From assembly GCF_022811845.1 (NCBI RefSeq), contig NZ_CP064266.1, forward strand, positions 5,022,001 through 5,086,000: a stretch of 64,000 nucleotides of DNA, written 5' to 3'. The notes under the pieces are model-generated. The model was not told where the DNA came from. It ran no database searches and worked only from the letters and a program-made list of their open reading frames with translations. Below are positions 36,368 through 45,235 of the stretch, piece by piece; position 1 is the stretch's first letter, and each line of letters opens with the position of its first letter. The position numbers and the translations under genes are program-made. Source of the stretch: Bacillus pseudomycoides. Lineage in GTDB: Bacteria; Bacillota; Bacilli; Bacillales; Bacillaceae_G.

Positions 36368-38518
36368 TTATGGATTTTCTGCCTCTTGCTGTGGTTCGAG
36401 CGGCGGTACAAGTGTTACAGCCAGTTCTGTACCAGGTTGTAATGGCGTCCCTTCCGCAACACTTTGTTCTGTCACATATCCTGTGCCGGATGGTTTCAAA
36501 TTCAGATTTAACGTCTTTGCTAAATTCATTACATCACGAAGTGCCCATCCTTGTACATTTGGCATCAACGATTTATCTCCTACTAAAAAGACTCGATCGC
36601 CCTTCAACGTTTTTTCAGTCGCTTTCGGTACCTGTTGTTTTACTTTTCCTTCACCTAGTATAATCGGACGGAATTTGGCTTTTTCTAATGTTGCTTTTGC
36701 CTCTTCCATCGTTTTCTCAGTCACATCTGGAACAACTGCCTGTTGCTCTTTCACATATTTCTTCGAATCTTTCACTTCATTCGGTTTAATTTTCAAATAC
36801 TCTAAGCTATTTTTTGTTACAGATTTAAACATTTCTGCAAGAGGCTGAGCCCCATATTCATTATCTTTTAATTTCGGTTGCTTAATTGCAAGGTAAACAA
36901 TTAACTGTGGGTCCTCCATTGGTGCCATACCAAGGAATGAGAAAATATAATTTTCTTTCCCTGTCATATATCCACCTTTTCCATCCGGAATTTGTGCTGT
37001 TCCCGTTTTACCCCCGACAGAGTATCCATCGATTTTATACGCATTCCCTGTTCCTTTTGGCGATGTAACCACTTGTTCTAATAATTGTCTTACTTGTGCT
37101 GCTGTTTCTTTTGTAACTGGTTGTCCTACTTCTTCTGGTTTATTCTGTAATTCTGCTTTATTCGTTATTGGATCCACAATTCGATCAATGGTATAAGGCT
37201 TCATCATTTTCCCATCATTTGCGATTGCAGTTGCCGCTTGTACAAGCTGTATTGGCGTTACAGTAGATCCTTGTCCAAACGCTGTTGTTACCTGTTGAAT
37301 TTGCTGCTCAAATACAATTGTATTTTTGCCTTCATTAGGTAAATCAATACCAGTTTTTTCATCCAATCCGAATTTATGAATATATTGACGGAAACGCTCT
37401 GGACCAAGTTTTTGATCTCCTAAAATAGCAAATGCAACGTTAGAAGAACGCTCAACACCTTCATCGAATGTAATAGACCCCCAACCTGCACCACCATTAT
37501 GATCTTTTATTTTACGATTTCCAACTGGATACGTACCTGACTGGTAGTATTCTTGACCGTTATACACACCTTCATTAATCGCTGCAGCTAATGTGAAAAT
37601 TTTCATTGTAGATCCCGGCTCATATGCATTTGCAATTGGATCATTTAAAAAATATTCAATATCACGCTTATTTGGATCATAGCTAGGTCGACTAGACATT
37701 CCTAGTATTTTTCCTGTTTTCGGATCTGCAACCACTCCAATTAGCATGGCAGGTTCATAGTGCTGATCAGCTGCCTTCATCGCCTCTTCTAAAAAGCCTT
37801 GAATTCGTTGATCAATCGTTAAATACACATTTTCTCCATTTTTTGGCGGCTTTACACTTTGTTTTCCACCATCAAGAGAAACCCCTCTACGATCTCCTGT
37901 ATATGCTACACTTCCATTTGAAGCACGTAAGTACTTATCTAGACTCTTTTCTAATCCAAACTCCCCCACTGCAATTCCCGTCTTATCATCAGGTTTTGCA
38001 TGCCCTAATACATAAGATGCAAAATCTCCATTCGGATATACCCTAGCCTTTTCTGTAACAAATGAAATGCCTGGTATCTTAAGAGCTTCTATTTGTTCTT
38101 TCGTTTCTTTCGTCAAGTTCTTTCCTAATGTTCCAAACTCTACTTGATTCTTATCTTTGTTTAAAGCTGCTAAAATTTCATCTTCGCCTTTTCCAAATAC
38201 ACCTGCGAGTTTTTTTGCGGTATCCTCTTTATCTTTTACAGGATCCTCGCCTTTTAACTCTGCAACAAGCTTGTATGAGTTCGCATCCTGCGCTAACACG
38301 TGTCCATTTTGATCATAAATTGTTCCGCGATTCGCTTCAAGTACACCATTTTTATTATGCTTGTCTTGCGCAAGTGTCTTTAAATCTTGACCATGTACTG
38401 TTCCTGTCGCTTGAATATAAAAGAATCGGGCTAGCAATAGCAAAAAGAGCAGGAGGAAAACTATCATAAAGTAACCTGCTCCTTTATTGGTATGAAATTT
38501 GTTCATATTCATCTTCAT
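36368..38518 (-). CDS. pbpB: Division-specific penicillin-binding protein 2B (FtsI type)
   Basis: Septal class B transpeptidase partnering FtsW. The 716-residue protein has a cytoplasmic head and one membrane segment (about 16-37, YFMIVFLLLFLLLLARFFYI), a pedestal domain, the transpeptidase domain with Ser in STMKIFTLAA, SSN and KTGTAQ motifs, and two C-terminal PASTA repeats (about 590-650, 650-710). Start ATG 38518 follows AGGTGTGAAGA. It follows ftsL by 21 bases. Confidence 0.96.
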   Translation of the reverse strand: MKMNMNKFHTNKGAGYFMIVFLLLFLLLLARFFYIQATGTVHGQDLKTLAQDKHNKNGVLEANRGTIYDQNGHVLAQDANSYKLVAELKGEDPVKDKEDTAKKLAGVFGKGEDEILAALNKDKNQVEFGTLGKNLTKETKEQIEALKIPGISFVTEKARVYPNGDFASYVLGHAKPDDKTGIAVGEFGLEKSLDKYLRASNGSVAYTGDRRGVSLDGGKQSVKPPKNGENVYLTIDQRIQGFLEEAMKAADQHYEPAMLIGVVADPKTGKILGMSSRPSYDPNKRDIEYFLNDPIANAYEPGSTMKIFTLAAAINEGVYNGQEYYQSGTYPVGNRKIKDHNGGAGWGSITFDEGVERSSNVAFAILGDQKLGPERFRQYIHKFGLDEKTGIDLPNEGKNTIVFEQQIQQVTTAFGQGSTVTPIQLVQAATAIANDGKMMKPYTIDRIVDPITNKAELQNKPEEVGQPVTKETAAQVRQLLEQVVTSPKGTGNAYKIDGYSVGGKTGTAQIPDGKGGYMTGKENYIFSFLGMAPMEDPQLIVYLAIKQPKLKDNEYGAQPLAEMFKSVTKNSLEYLKIKPNEVKDSKKYVKEQQAVVPDVTEKTMEEAKATLEKAKFRPIILGEGKVKQQVPKATEKTLKGDRVFLVGDKSLMPNVQGWALRDVMNLAKTLNLNLKPSGTGYVTEQSVAEGTPLQPGTELAVTLVPPLEPQQEAENP

Positions 38519-38539
38519 ATTTTCTTCACACCTACTATA

Positions 38540-38908
38540 TTAATGTAAACCCTTCACATTATTCGCATTAATTTCTAGCCCGTGTTTTTTTGCAATTTCT
38601 GCGATACGCTCATAGCGACTTAACTTTTCTACTTCAGCTTGTAATTCTTGATTTGTTTTTTGTTGTTCCACAATTGAATTCTCTATTTTCGCTGCTTTCT
38701 CATTCACTTGGTACAATCCAGCTTTATTTCCAATAAAAGCAACGCAAGCATATAATAAAAACCCAACAAAAGCCACATACAATATTTTTTCAATTCTTGT
38801 AATTTTTGTTTTTACCTTTGGTTGTACTTTTTGCTGTGGAACTTGAATTTGTTCTTGTACTTGTTCTTGCATTTGTTGCTGTTTATACTTTACAGCTAAA
38901 TTTGTCAT
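38540..38908 (-). CDS. ftsL: Cell division protein FtsL
   Basis: Short bitopic divisome protein. The 122-residue protein has a Gln/Val/Lys-rich cytoplasmic tail (VQEQIQVPQQKVQPKVKTK), one membrane segment (about 47-66, LYVAFVGFLLYACVAFIG) and an extracytoplasmic leucine/isoleucine coiled coil (about 75-115). It sits between rsmH and pbpB, the invariant order. Known partners are DivIC and DivIB. Confidence 0.95.
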   Translation of the reverse strand: MTNLAVKYKQQQMQEQVQEQIQVPQQKVQPKVKTKITRIEKILYVAFVGFLLYACVAFIGNKAGLYQVNEKAAKIENSIVEQQKTNQELQAEVEKLSRYERIAEIAKKHGLEINANNVKGLH

Positions 38909-38923
38909 ACCTCTCTCTCCTTT

Positions 38924-39856
38924 TTATCGTTTTTCAGCAATCCGTAACTTTGCAGAACGCGCTCGATTATTTTCTTCTAACTCTTCATCAGAAGGTAAAA
39001 TCGGCTTCCTTGTAATAAGCTTTAGTTTTGGCTTAAATTCATCTGGAATAATCGGTAACCCCGGAGGGAGATGCGGCGTTGAACTATTTCGTTTAAATGT
39101 TGTTTTACAAATACGATCTTCTAACGAATGGAACGTGATGACACTAATTCTTCCACCCGGCTTGACCATTTCAATCGCAGATTCTAGCGCTTCCTCAAAC
39201 ACTTTCAATTCATCATTTACGGCAATCCGAATCGCTTGGAATACTCTTTTTGCGGGATGTCCCCCTGTTCTACGTGCTGGAGCAGGAATTCCTTCTTTAA
39301 TTAACTCCACTAGCTCTCCTGTTGTTTCAATCATCTTATTCTCGCGATATGCTTCAATTTTCCTTGCAATTTGCTTTGAGAATTTCTCTTCACCATATTG
39401 GAAAAAGATTCTTACGAGTTGTTCATATGACCAGTTGTTCACAACATCATATGCCGTTAATGAGGCATCTTGATCCATCCTCATGTCTAAGGGTGCATCA
39501 TGATGATAACTAAAACCACGCTCTGGTGTATCTAATTGCGGGGATGAAACACCTAAATCAAATAAAATGCCATCTACCTCTGTTATTCCTAGTTCGTGTA
39601 GTTTTTCTGATAGATAGCGAAAATTACTCTTCACTGTTACAAATTGATCACCATAAGAAGAAAATTTTTCTTTCGCATTCTGAATCGCAACCTCATCTTG
39701 ATCAAATGCAATTAATTTCCCTCCCTCCGTTAGTTGGGATAATAAATAAGAACTATGTCCTCCACCACCTAGCGTACAATCTACATATGTACCACCCGGT
39801 TTTATATCCAAACCATCTACTGTTTCTTTTAAAAGAACTGTTACGTGTTTAAACAT
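38924..39856 (-). CDS. rsmH: 16S rRNA (cytosine-1402-N4) methyltransferase
   Basis: SAM-dependent methylation of C1402 of 16S rRNA. I start at MFKHVTVLLKETVDGL (39856), 310 residues; a start 21 bases upstream adds a non-conserved head. SAM motif YVDCTLGGGGHSSYLL near residue 33, FDLGVSSPQLD, and the C-terminal SFHSLEDRI. Normally second in the dcw cluster behind mraZ; here no mraZ precedes it. Confidence 0.97.
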   Translation of the reverse strand: MFKHVTVLLKETVDGLDIKPGGTYVDCTLGGGGHSSYLLSQLTEGGKLIAFDQDEVAIQNAKEKFSSYGDQFVTVKSNFRYLSEKLHELGITEVDGILFDLGVSSPQLDTPERGFSYHHDAPLDMRMDQDASLTAYDVVNNWSYEQLVRIFFQYGEEKFSKQIARKIEAYRENKMIETTGELVELIKEGIPAPARRTGGHPAKRVFQAIRIAVNDELKVFEEALESAIEMVKPGGRISVITFHSLEDRICKTTFKRNSSTPHLPPGLPIIPDEFKPKLKLITRKPILPSDEELEENNRARSAKLRIAEKR

Positions 39857-40227
39857 TGTTGCACCTACTTTTTGCAAAATAATTATGTTGAATGTCTCCT
39901 TTTCCTTCTAAATCAACCAGACAATATACCGGAAAATCCATAGTCCGAAAACATGTCACATTCAACTTGGCGTCAGTGGAAAATTAATATCCACAAATCG
40001 CAGTTTCACTTTATTATATACTAAATTTTATCATTTTTTGCGGGAAATTAAATAAAAACATGTCGAAAAGCACAATAATACGTTTACATTTTGTTCTATT
40101 TTGTCATATGCACGCGTTTCATTATCGAGATCACACAATCCACTTTTTCGTTTGATAATTCAGAAAAAAACACTTTACAGTTAATTCCACAAATCAAAAA
40201 TAAAATCCTGCTCCTAAGAGCAAGATT
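39857..40227. other. Upstream region of rsmH; mraZ absent
   Basis: About 370 AT-rich bases between rsmH and bshC where mraZ (about 143 codons) is expected. None of the six frames carries a MraZ-like sequence (no GEYxHxxDxKGR pattern). On the minus strand TATAAT at 40011-40016 is a possible -10 without a good -35, and a perfect Spo0A-box sequence TGTCGAA lies at 40061-40067. The bshC terminator occupies the last 30 bases. Confidence 0.75.
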
Positions 40228-40230
40228 TTA
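40197..40230 (-). terminator. Rho-independent terminator overlapping the bshC stop
   Basis: Minus strand AAAATCTTGCTC / GAGCAGGATTTT (one G-U pair, 4-nt loop) followed by ATTTTTG. It starts inside the bshC stop codon. Confidence 0.8.
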
Positions 40231-41844
40231 TAATTTTATAACATGATGTTTTCCATCCCAAGAGTAGGATTGCTTCATCACCCGTTCAACAAAGTCTAAT
40301 CCAAACTGATTTAAATAATAGCATATATTCCATACCCGTTCTTGTGGCGCACCTAATGGACGAAGCGCATATTGCAAACGACGGAATTTATTTAGCTCTA
40401 CTTCATGTTTTTTCTCAACATTCCGCTTTAACGTTCTTTCTAGCAACTCAATTTGCTCTTTAATTTTCCGTTCATTCTTCTCAGCAAATGATTGTAGTCC
40501 TGGGTCTACTTTCTTTACAAACTCTTGTAAAGAGGTATGAATATCCATCATTCTCTCTGTCGCTTCTATAAACTGCTTATCAATCGGTTCTTCTATTTGG
40601 TTAGAAAACCACTCTTCGCGTAACATACTTACGTCATTTAAAAACGGATCCCGCTCTTGTAATCGCAAATCGTGTAAATCTGTAAAAATATCGCGTTCCA
40701 TATAACTAATTGTGAGTCTTGGAACAACGGGAGGCACACGGAAACCAAACACATGAAATACTTGCTGTAATTCACTCCAGTAAGCAATTTCACCGGGCCC
40801 TCCAATAAATGCTAATGTTGGAAATATATACTCTTGCATAAGTGGTCTTGTTACAACATTATTGCTAAAGCGTTCTGGATTTCTCTCCATTTTCGCTATC
40901 AATTCTTCATATGAATATGAATATGCACCATTTTTCCCAACAAATTTCCCATTCTCTTCCTCTAGCAATACACGTTCTTCATCAATTTGCATAAATATGT
41001 GTACTGCATTTGATTTCGTTTCAATAATCGGCTTATATCCTTGTTCCCTTACTAATTGCTGTTGTTTTTGAAGACTTGTCTGCACTTCTTTATATCGACT
41101 TAATATTTGTTTAAAAAAGGAAACTTCCAATTTTCTTAAGATTGGATGGTGGGAATCGACGAGGATCAAACCTGAATCCGCAAACAATTTCATAATAAGA
41201 CGCGCAAAGAAATCTACATATGTACGAGAATTCTGCAAAGTATCTTCAACAAACTGTAATACATCCTTTGTAAAATTCGTTTCTGGATATGTTTTAAAAA
41301 TTTCTTGAATCCACTTTCTACAGTCTTCTATTGACAGACCAGATTCAGACGCACTCGCCTTTTTCGGATGACGATCATGAAAAATTGTCTTTTTTATTTT
41401 TTTATTTTTCATTACAAATACATGATTAATTTCATCGATATCGTGGTCCTCACCAGCAATCCAAAAAACAGGAACGACGCGGACTCCTAAACTAGCTTCT
41501 TTTTCTTTGGCAAGCTGTAAAATCGAGATGATTTTATGTATCGTATAAAGAGGTCCTGTTAATAGTCCTGCTTGTTGTCCCCCAACAACAACATATGTAT
41601 TTTCATTCGCTAGCGCCTCTATATTCCGAAGAGTATCCTCTCCAGCATGTAAATGAGTATTATATTCTAATAAATGTGCCACTAAGTCTTGTCGGAAAAA
41701 CTTCTTATCACGTAAATCATGCAGACGTTGTCCGAATCCATCTTCTGTCAACGGATAATCGAAGTATGCCTGCACTTCTTTTTTACCCTTCATATAGTCC
41801 GCCACAACACCTTGTAGTGGAACAGAGATTTCTTTTATCTCCAT
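40228..41844 (-). CDS. bshC: Bacillithiol biosynthesis cysteine-adding enzyme BshC
   Basis: Adds cysteine to GlcN-malate to complete the thiol cofactor bacillithiol. The 538-residue protein (B. subtilis YllA) has the N-terminal Rossmann-like core with VVGGQQAGLLTGPLYTIHK and WIAGEDHDIDEINH, a long central helical segment, AFIGGPGEIAYWSEL and a C-terminal coiled coil (about 455-500, rich in Glu/Lys) used for dimerisation. Located upstream of the division cluster as in B. subtilis. Confidence 0.96.
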   Translation of the reverse strand: MEIKEISVPLQGVVADYMKGKKEVQAYFDYPLTEDGFGQRLHDLRDKKFFRQDLVAHLLEYNTHLHAGEDTLRNIEALANENTYVVVGGQQAGLLTGPLYTIHKIISILQLAKEKEASLGVRVVPVFWIAGEDHDIDEINHVFVMKNKKIKKTIFHDRHPKKASASESGLSIEDCRKWIQEIFKTYPETNFTKDVLQFVEDTLQNSRTYVDFFARLIMKLFADSGLILVDSHHPILRKLEVSFFKQILSRYKEVQTSLQKQQQLVREQGYKPIIETKSNAVHIFMQIDEERVLLEEENGKFVGKNGAYSYSYEELIAKMERNPERFSNNVVTRPLMQEYIFPTLAFIGGPGEIAYWSELQQVFHVFGFRVPPVVPRLTISYMERDIFTDLHDLRLQERDPFLNDVSMLREEWFSNQIEEPIDKQFIEATERMMDIHTSLQEFVKKVDPGLQSFAEKNERKIKEQIELLERTLKRNVEKKHEVELNKFRRLQYALRPLGAPQERVWNICYYLNQFGLDFVERVMKQSYSWDGKHHVIKL

Positions 41845-41923
41845 ATAATTCTTCCTTTCCTATCCTGTTCTCTCACCAATCCAAATTGTAGTCAATGTTT
41901 CATGTAAAAGCAAAGAATATCTC

Positions 41924-42805
41924 TTATACTTCTAATCCCTTTATTGAATTGTATAAAAATTGCAGTGTGGGAACTTGTTTTTGTTGTTTCTTTGCTTCTT
42001 CGATTGCATAACCAATAATAGCATCAATTTCCGTTTCTCGACTCGCTCTTACATCAGCTAACATAGAAGATGTATTGCTGGCTGTTGTTTCACATACACG
42101 ACAAACCAATTGCCACAACTCTTCTTTTTTTTCCTCTCCTACAAGAAATACAACCTCCTGAAATGTCTGCTTCATCACTTTATAAAAATAAGGATTCGAC
42201 AACAACGCTCCGTTTTGTATATCAAATAAAGCTGTTAGCGGATTAATGCATGCGTTTATTACAAGTTTATAACACATCGTCTGTTTCCAATCTTCCTCTA
42301 CTTGCACAGGAAAATATTTTGAAGAAAAACAATCGAATAGTGACTCAAATTGAGACAAATTACCATGTACCACTCCAAATTTTGTAACCCCTATTCCTGT
42401 ATGCTTCACTGTATATTTATTTTCTTTTTTTGCCCCATGCTCTACAATCCCCACCGCTACATTGTCACACTTTACTTCTTGCAAGATATCTAGATGAGAC
42501 ATCCCATTTTGTAAAAAAATAATCCGACTTTGTTCTTTTATGAAAGGAAGTATATTCACTAAATGGTATTGTTTTACGGAAATAAACAAACAATCCATTT
42601 GTTCGTCTACAATATTCTCTACTGGCATAACATTTATAAATACCGTTTCCACTTCTCCCTTACGAACACAGCTTATCCCTTCCTCCATTAACTTTTCAAC
42701 TTGTTCTGCCGTTCTTGTAAATAACGTAACATCCTGTTTGTTCTTTTTTAAATAAAACGCAAAAAGCAGACCAATCGCTCCCGGACCAACAATCCCAATT
42801 TTCAT
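41924..42805 (-). CDS. panE: 2-dehydropantoate 2-reductase (ketopantoate reductase)
   Basis: NADPH-dependent reduction of ketopantoate to pantoate for coenzyme A synthesis. 293 residues. Dinucleotide-binding loop IGIVGPGAIGLLFAFYL at the N-terminus, Lys in SVKQYH, and the C-terminal ApbA domain with YKLVINACINPLTALFDI and the ASRETEIDAI motif. B. subtilis ylbQ occupies the same place. Cys-rich for the family but otherwise ordinary. Confidence 0.92.
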   Translation of the reverse strand: MKIGIVGPGAIGLLFAFYLKKNKQDVTLFTRTAEQVEKLMEEGISCVRKGEVETVFINVMPVENIVDEQMDCLFISVKQYHLVNILPFIKEQSRIIFLQNGMSHLDILQEVKCDNVAVGIVEHGAKKENKYTVKHTGIGVTKFGVVHGNLSQFESLFDCFSSKYFPVQVEEDWKQTMCYKLVINACINPLTALFDIQNGALLSNPYFYKVMKQTFQEVVFLVGEEKKEELWQLVCRVCETTASNTSSMLADVRASRETEIDAIIGYAIEEAKKQQKQVPTLQFLYNSIKGLEV

Positions 42806-43114
42806 CTCTATTCTTCAGAAGTTCCTAACGAGTGCCAAAAAAATATATTTCTTCCATCAATTAGAAGCCTTCTGATTCCCTCCTCTCTATACTCGTCCTA
42901 GCGTTGATTATATCTTATTCATATTTCAACAATCGAAAGTACATTTCATAAATATGTATAAATCCCCTTCCTATGACTAGTGTAGCAAACACTTCAAAAA
43001 AATACTGAAAGAAATATTCGATTTCCTTCATAAAAATGATAAAATGAGTTATAATATTATTGAAAATATTTATACTTTTCTTTATTTTACAAAACAAGAA
43101 AAGGATGTGATCTA
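42806..43114. other. Divergent intergenic region panE / ylbP
   Basis: About 310 AT-rich bases without a convincing gene. A 70-codon minus-strand reading frame at 42915-43127 lacks a ribosome-binding site and overlaps the ylbP start. On the plus strand TATAAT at 43050-43055 is a plausible -10 for ylbP, with only a weak -35. Confidence 0.5.
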
Positions 43115-43588
43115 ATGCTATTCCCAAAAGTTGAGCGCTTGCTCATCAATTATAAAACGTTAGACGAATTTAAAAAATTTAAGGGCTGTGGTGCTCAAGA
43201 ACTCTCCATGTTTGAAGAATTACAAGCAAATATTATCGAAAACGGTAGCGAGTCTCCTTTTTACGGTATTTATTACGGCGGATCCCTTATCGCACGTATG
43301 AGCTTATACATGAGAAGACATGATGAATCATATTTTGAGATTACTGGATCTTATGTAGAACTTTCAAAACTTGAAGTGTTACCAAACTTTCAAAAACAAG
43401 GTTTCGGTCAAATGCTTGTGAACTACGCAAAACAACTACAATTCCCAATCAAAACAACAGCTCGCATTCAATCTGCTGCGTTTTGGGATAAACAAAATTT
43501 CAGGAAAGTATCAACGGCTGATGGAGAATTTTATATTTGGCATCCAGAAGCTAATTTGAATGCGGTTACAAATGAAGAATCCGCATAA
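43115..43588 (+). CDS. ylbP: GNAT-family N-acetyltransferase YlbP
   Basis: 157-residue acetyltransferase of the GNAT fold. The acetyl-CoA binding region is visible as VLPNFQKQGFGQMLV (about residues 88-102), corresponding to the Q/RxxGxG/A motif, and the C-terminal part covers FWDKQNFRKVS. The substrate is unknown. It is transcribed on the plus strand, opposite to most of its neighbours, and converges on rsfA at a shared terminator. AAAGGATGTGATCTA supplies the ribosome-binding site. Confidence 0.9.
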   Translation: MLFPKVERLLINYKTLDEFKKFKGCGAQELSMFEELQANIIENGSESPFYGIYYGGSLIARMSLYMRRHDESYFEITGSYVELSKLEVLPNFQKQGFGQMLVNYAKQLQFPIKTTARIQSAAFWDKQNFRKVSTADGEFYIWHPEANLNAVTNEESA

Positions 43589-43623
43589 AATAAAAACAGC
43601 TGTTATTCAGCTGTTTTTATTTT
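43587..43623. terminator. Bidirectional terminator between ylbP and rsfA
   Basis: AAAATAAAAACAGCTG / CAGCTGTTTTTATTTT, a 16-bp perfect stem with a 5-nt loop and T runs on both strands, shared by the convergent genes ylbP (plus) and rsfA (minus). Confidence 0.9.
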
Positions 43624-44138
43624 TTCAACTTTTCTAATGTTTCATGCTCATGAATTGCATCTCTTCCTTTTGTTTCTAACACCATCACACTTCTTTTTCG
43701 ATCAATATAATCAAGCAACGTACGATACTCTTCTTCATATACAGCTAAACGCTGAAGAAGCTGTTCTTTTTCCTCTTTCAACAATTCAACTTTTTGTTGA
43801 AGTTCTTTTCCTTCTTTTTCATCTTTATATTTTTGTAAAAAAGTAATAACATCATCTAATGTAATCGATACAGGAGAAAACTCCGCCACTTTTGGTTTCC
43901 TTACTTCATAATTTTCTACCTTTCGAATCTTTTTCGCCTCTTCAATACGTTCCTTATATTGCTTTCTAACGTAAGAATTCCATCTAAACCCACATGCTGC
44001 GGGTGTACGAGATAAATGTCTACCTACCTCTTTAAATGCGGAAAGTTGCGTTCCACCTTCACGAATATGCCGGAGTACCACTTCTGCCAGAAGTAAATCT
44101 TCATCATCAGTCCATGCATCTTGTCTTGTTGTCGCCAT
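43617..44138 (-). CDS. rsfA: Prespore-type transcription regulator RsfA (YlbO) with Myb-like domain
   Basis: I start at MATTRQDAWTDDEDLLLAE (44138), after AGGAGGACTAGAGGG, giving 173 residues. The N-terminal 60 residues form a Myb/SANT-like DNA-binding domain (W at DAWTDDED, later FRWNSYVRKQY). The C-terminal half (about 100-165) is a Glu/Lys/Leu coiled coil. B. subtilis RsfA (YwfN) and its paralogue YlbO are sporulation transcription factors; YlbO is the syntenic one and is linked to SigE-controlled gene expression. The target genes cannot be inferred. Confidence 0.88.
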   Translation of the reverse strand: MATTRQDAWTDDEDLLLAEVVLRHIREGGTQLSAFKEVGRHLSRTPAACGFRWNSYVRKQYKERIEEAKKIRKVENYEVRKPKVAEFSPVSITLDDVITFLQKYKDEKEGKELQQKVELLKEEKEQLLQRLAVYEEEYRTLLDYIDRKRSVMVLETKGRDAIHEHETLEKLKK

Positions 44139-44300
44139 CCCTCTAGTCCTCCTTATGCATTTTTTATTAAACATATGCAGTTACTAGAAAAGATAGAATA
44201 CGAACATGTAAAGAATATATTTTTCTTTCCCCTTTCACTTCACAATTATTGCTCAAGGGGCATAATAAAAGTCTCTTCTTCCCTCTAATAGAAAAAAGAC

Positions 44301-44342
44301 AAAAAAATAAACGCAGAAGAATATCTTCTGCGTTTATTTTTT
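44301..44342 (-). terminator. Rho-independent terminator after rpmF
   Basis: AAAATAAACGCAGAAG / CTTCTGCGTTTATTTT, a 16-bp perfect stem with a 5-nt loop followed by TTTG on the minus strand; strong T tracts on both sides. It lies 5 bases past the rpmF stop. Confidence 0.9.
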
Positions 44343-44346
44343 GCAA

Positions 44347-44520
44347 TTACTTGCTGATTACTTCTTTACCTTTGTAAGTACCGCATGCTTTACATACACG
44401 GTGAGCTAATTTCGCTTCACCACAGCTTGGGCACTCTACCATACCAGGTACTGATAATTTGAAATGCGTACGACGCTTTCTTTTTACTGTTTTAGAAGTT
44501 CTTCTAAAAGGTACAGCCAT
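44347..44520 (-). CDS. rpmF: 50S ribosomal protein L32
   Basis: 57 residues starting [20 protein letters not shown] at 44520, behind AAGGAGGTGGGAAGA; the longer reading frame from 44604 runs into yceD. The four-cysteine zinc ribbon is intact: CPSC and CKAC, so this is the zinc-binding (C+) form. It is paired with yceD upstream, an almost universal yceD-rpmF arrangement, and ends at a strong terminator. Confidence 0.98.
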
Positions 44521-44581
44521 TCTTCCCACCTCCTTAAAAGAAATAGTTATTTTCATATGAAGGCCTGAACCAGTCTTCCGA

Positions 44582-45082
44582 TTATTTGTCAAAAAACTTT
44601 GCAAGTCCTGCTAACCTTGGATCAACAGGCTTTTCTTTGCTTTCTTCCGAAATCACTTGCCAGTCTTGACCTTGCGTCGGTGCTCCACCGGAAACATCAT
44701 CACTGAAAATTTGCATTGGAATCTCCAAAAGTATATTTTCCTTGATTATAGGGAGTAAGTCAAGTACTTCTCCTTCTAAGTAATGGATTTCCGCTTCCGT
44801 TTCGTACTCTTCTGCTGAAGTTTGGAACACCTCAGTTGTTTTAATGTCAAATGGTAATGTTACATCTACTAAAGAGCGAGAACATGGTAACACCATGCTT
44901 CCAGTTATATGTAGATGAAACGTAAACTTACTGGAGCCAAAATCAACTCTACCTGTTACATGAACAGGATTAATTTCGCGAATTTCTTTCTCGACTTCTT
45001 TTAGCTCACTTACATCTACCATCTCATCCAAAGTCAATCCTTTATGTCTCAATTTGTTTAATTGATGGATGGACCATTTCAT
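44582..45082 (-). CDS. yceD: YceD-family (DUF177) protein, 23S rRNA accumulation protein type
   Basis: 166-residue soluble protein (B. subtilis YlbN). DUF177 core with [20 protein letters not shown] and [20 protein letters not shown], which contains a conserved Cys. In plants and bacteria DUF177 proteins are needed for 23S rRNA processing/accumulation; the exact role in Bacillus is unknown. It precedes rpmF by 61 bases, so both are probably expressed together. Confidence 0.92.
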
Positions 45083-45235
45083 ATCATATCACCTCAAGGC
45101 AACAAACAAAATTATAGCTAGCCATTTTATATTTGTCAATGTTTTTTCTTTACACTATAATGAAGTCATTATAGGAAATAATATATAGATTATCATGTTT
45201 TTAGAAAAGATGCTACATCGAAAGGAGAGATTATC

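Noticed and set aside
42915..43127. 70-codon minus-strand reading frame between panE and ylbP
   Set aside because: No ribosome-binding site, very AT-rich composition, overlap with the ylbP start, and no family resemblance.
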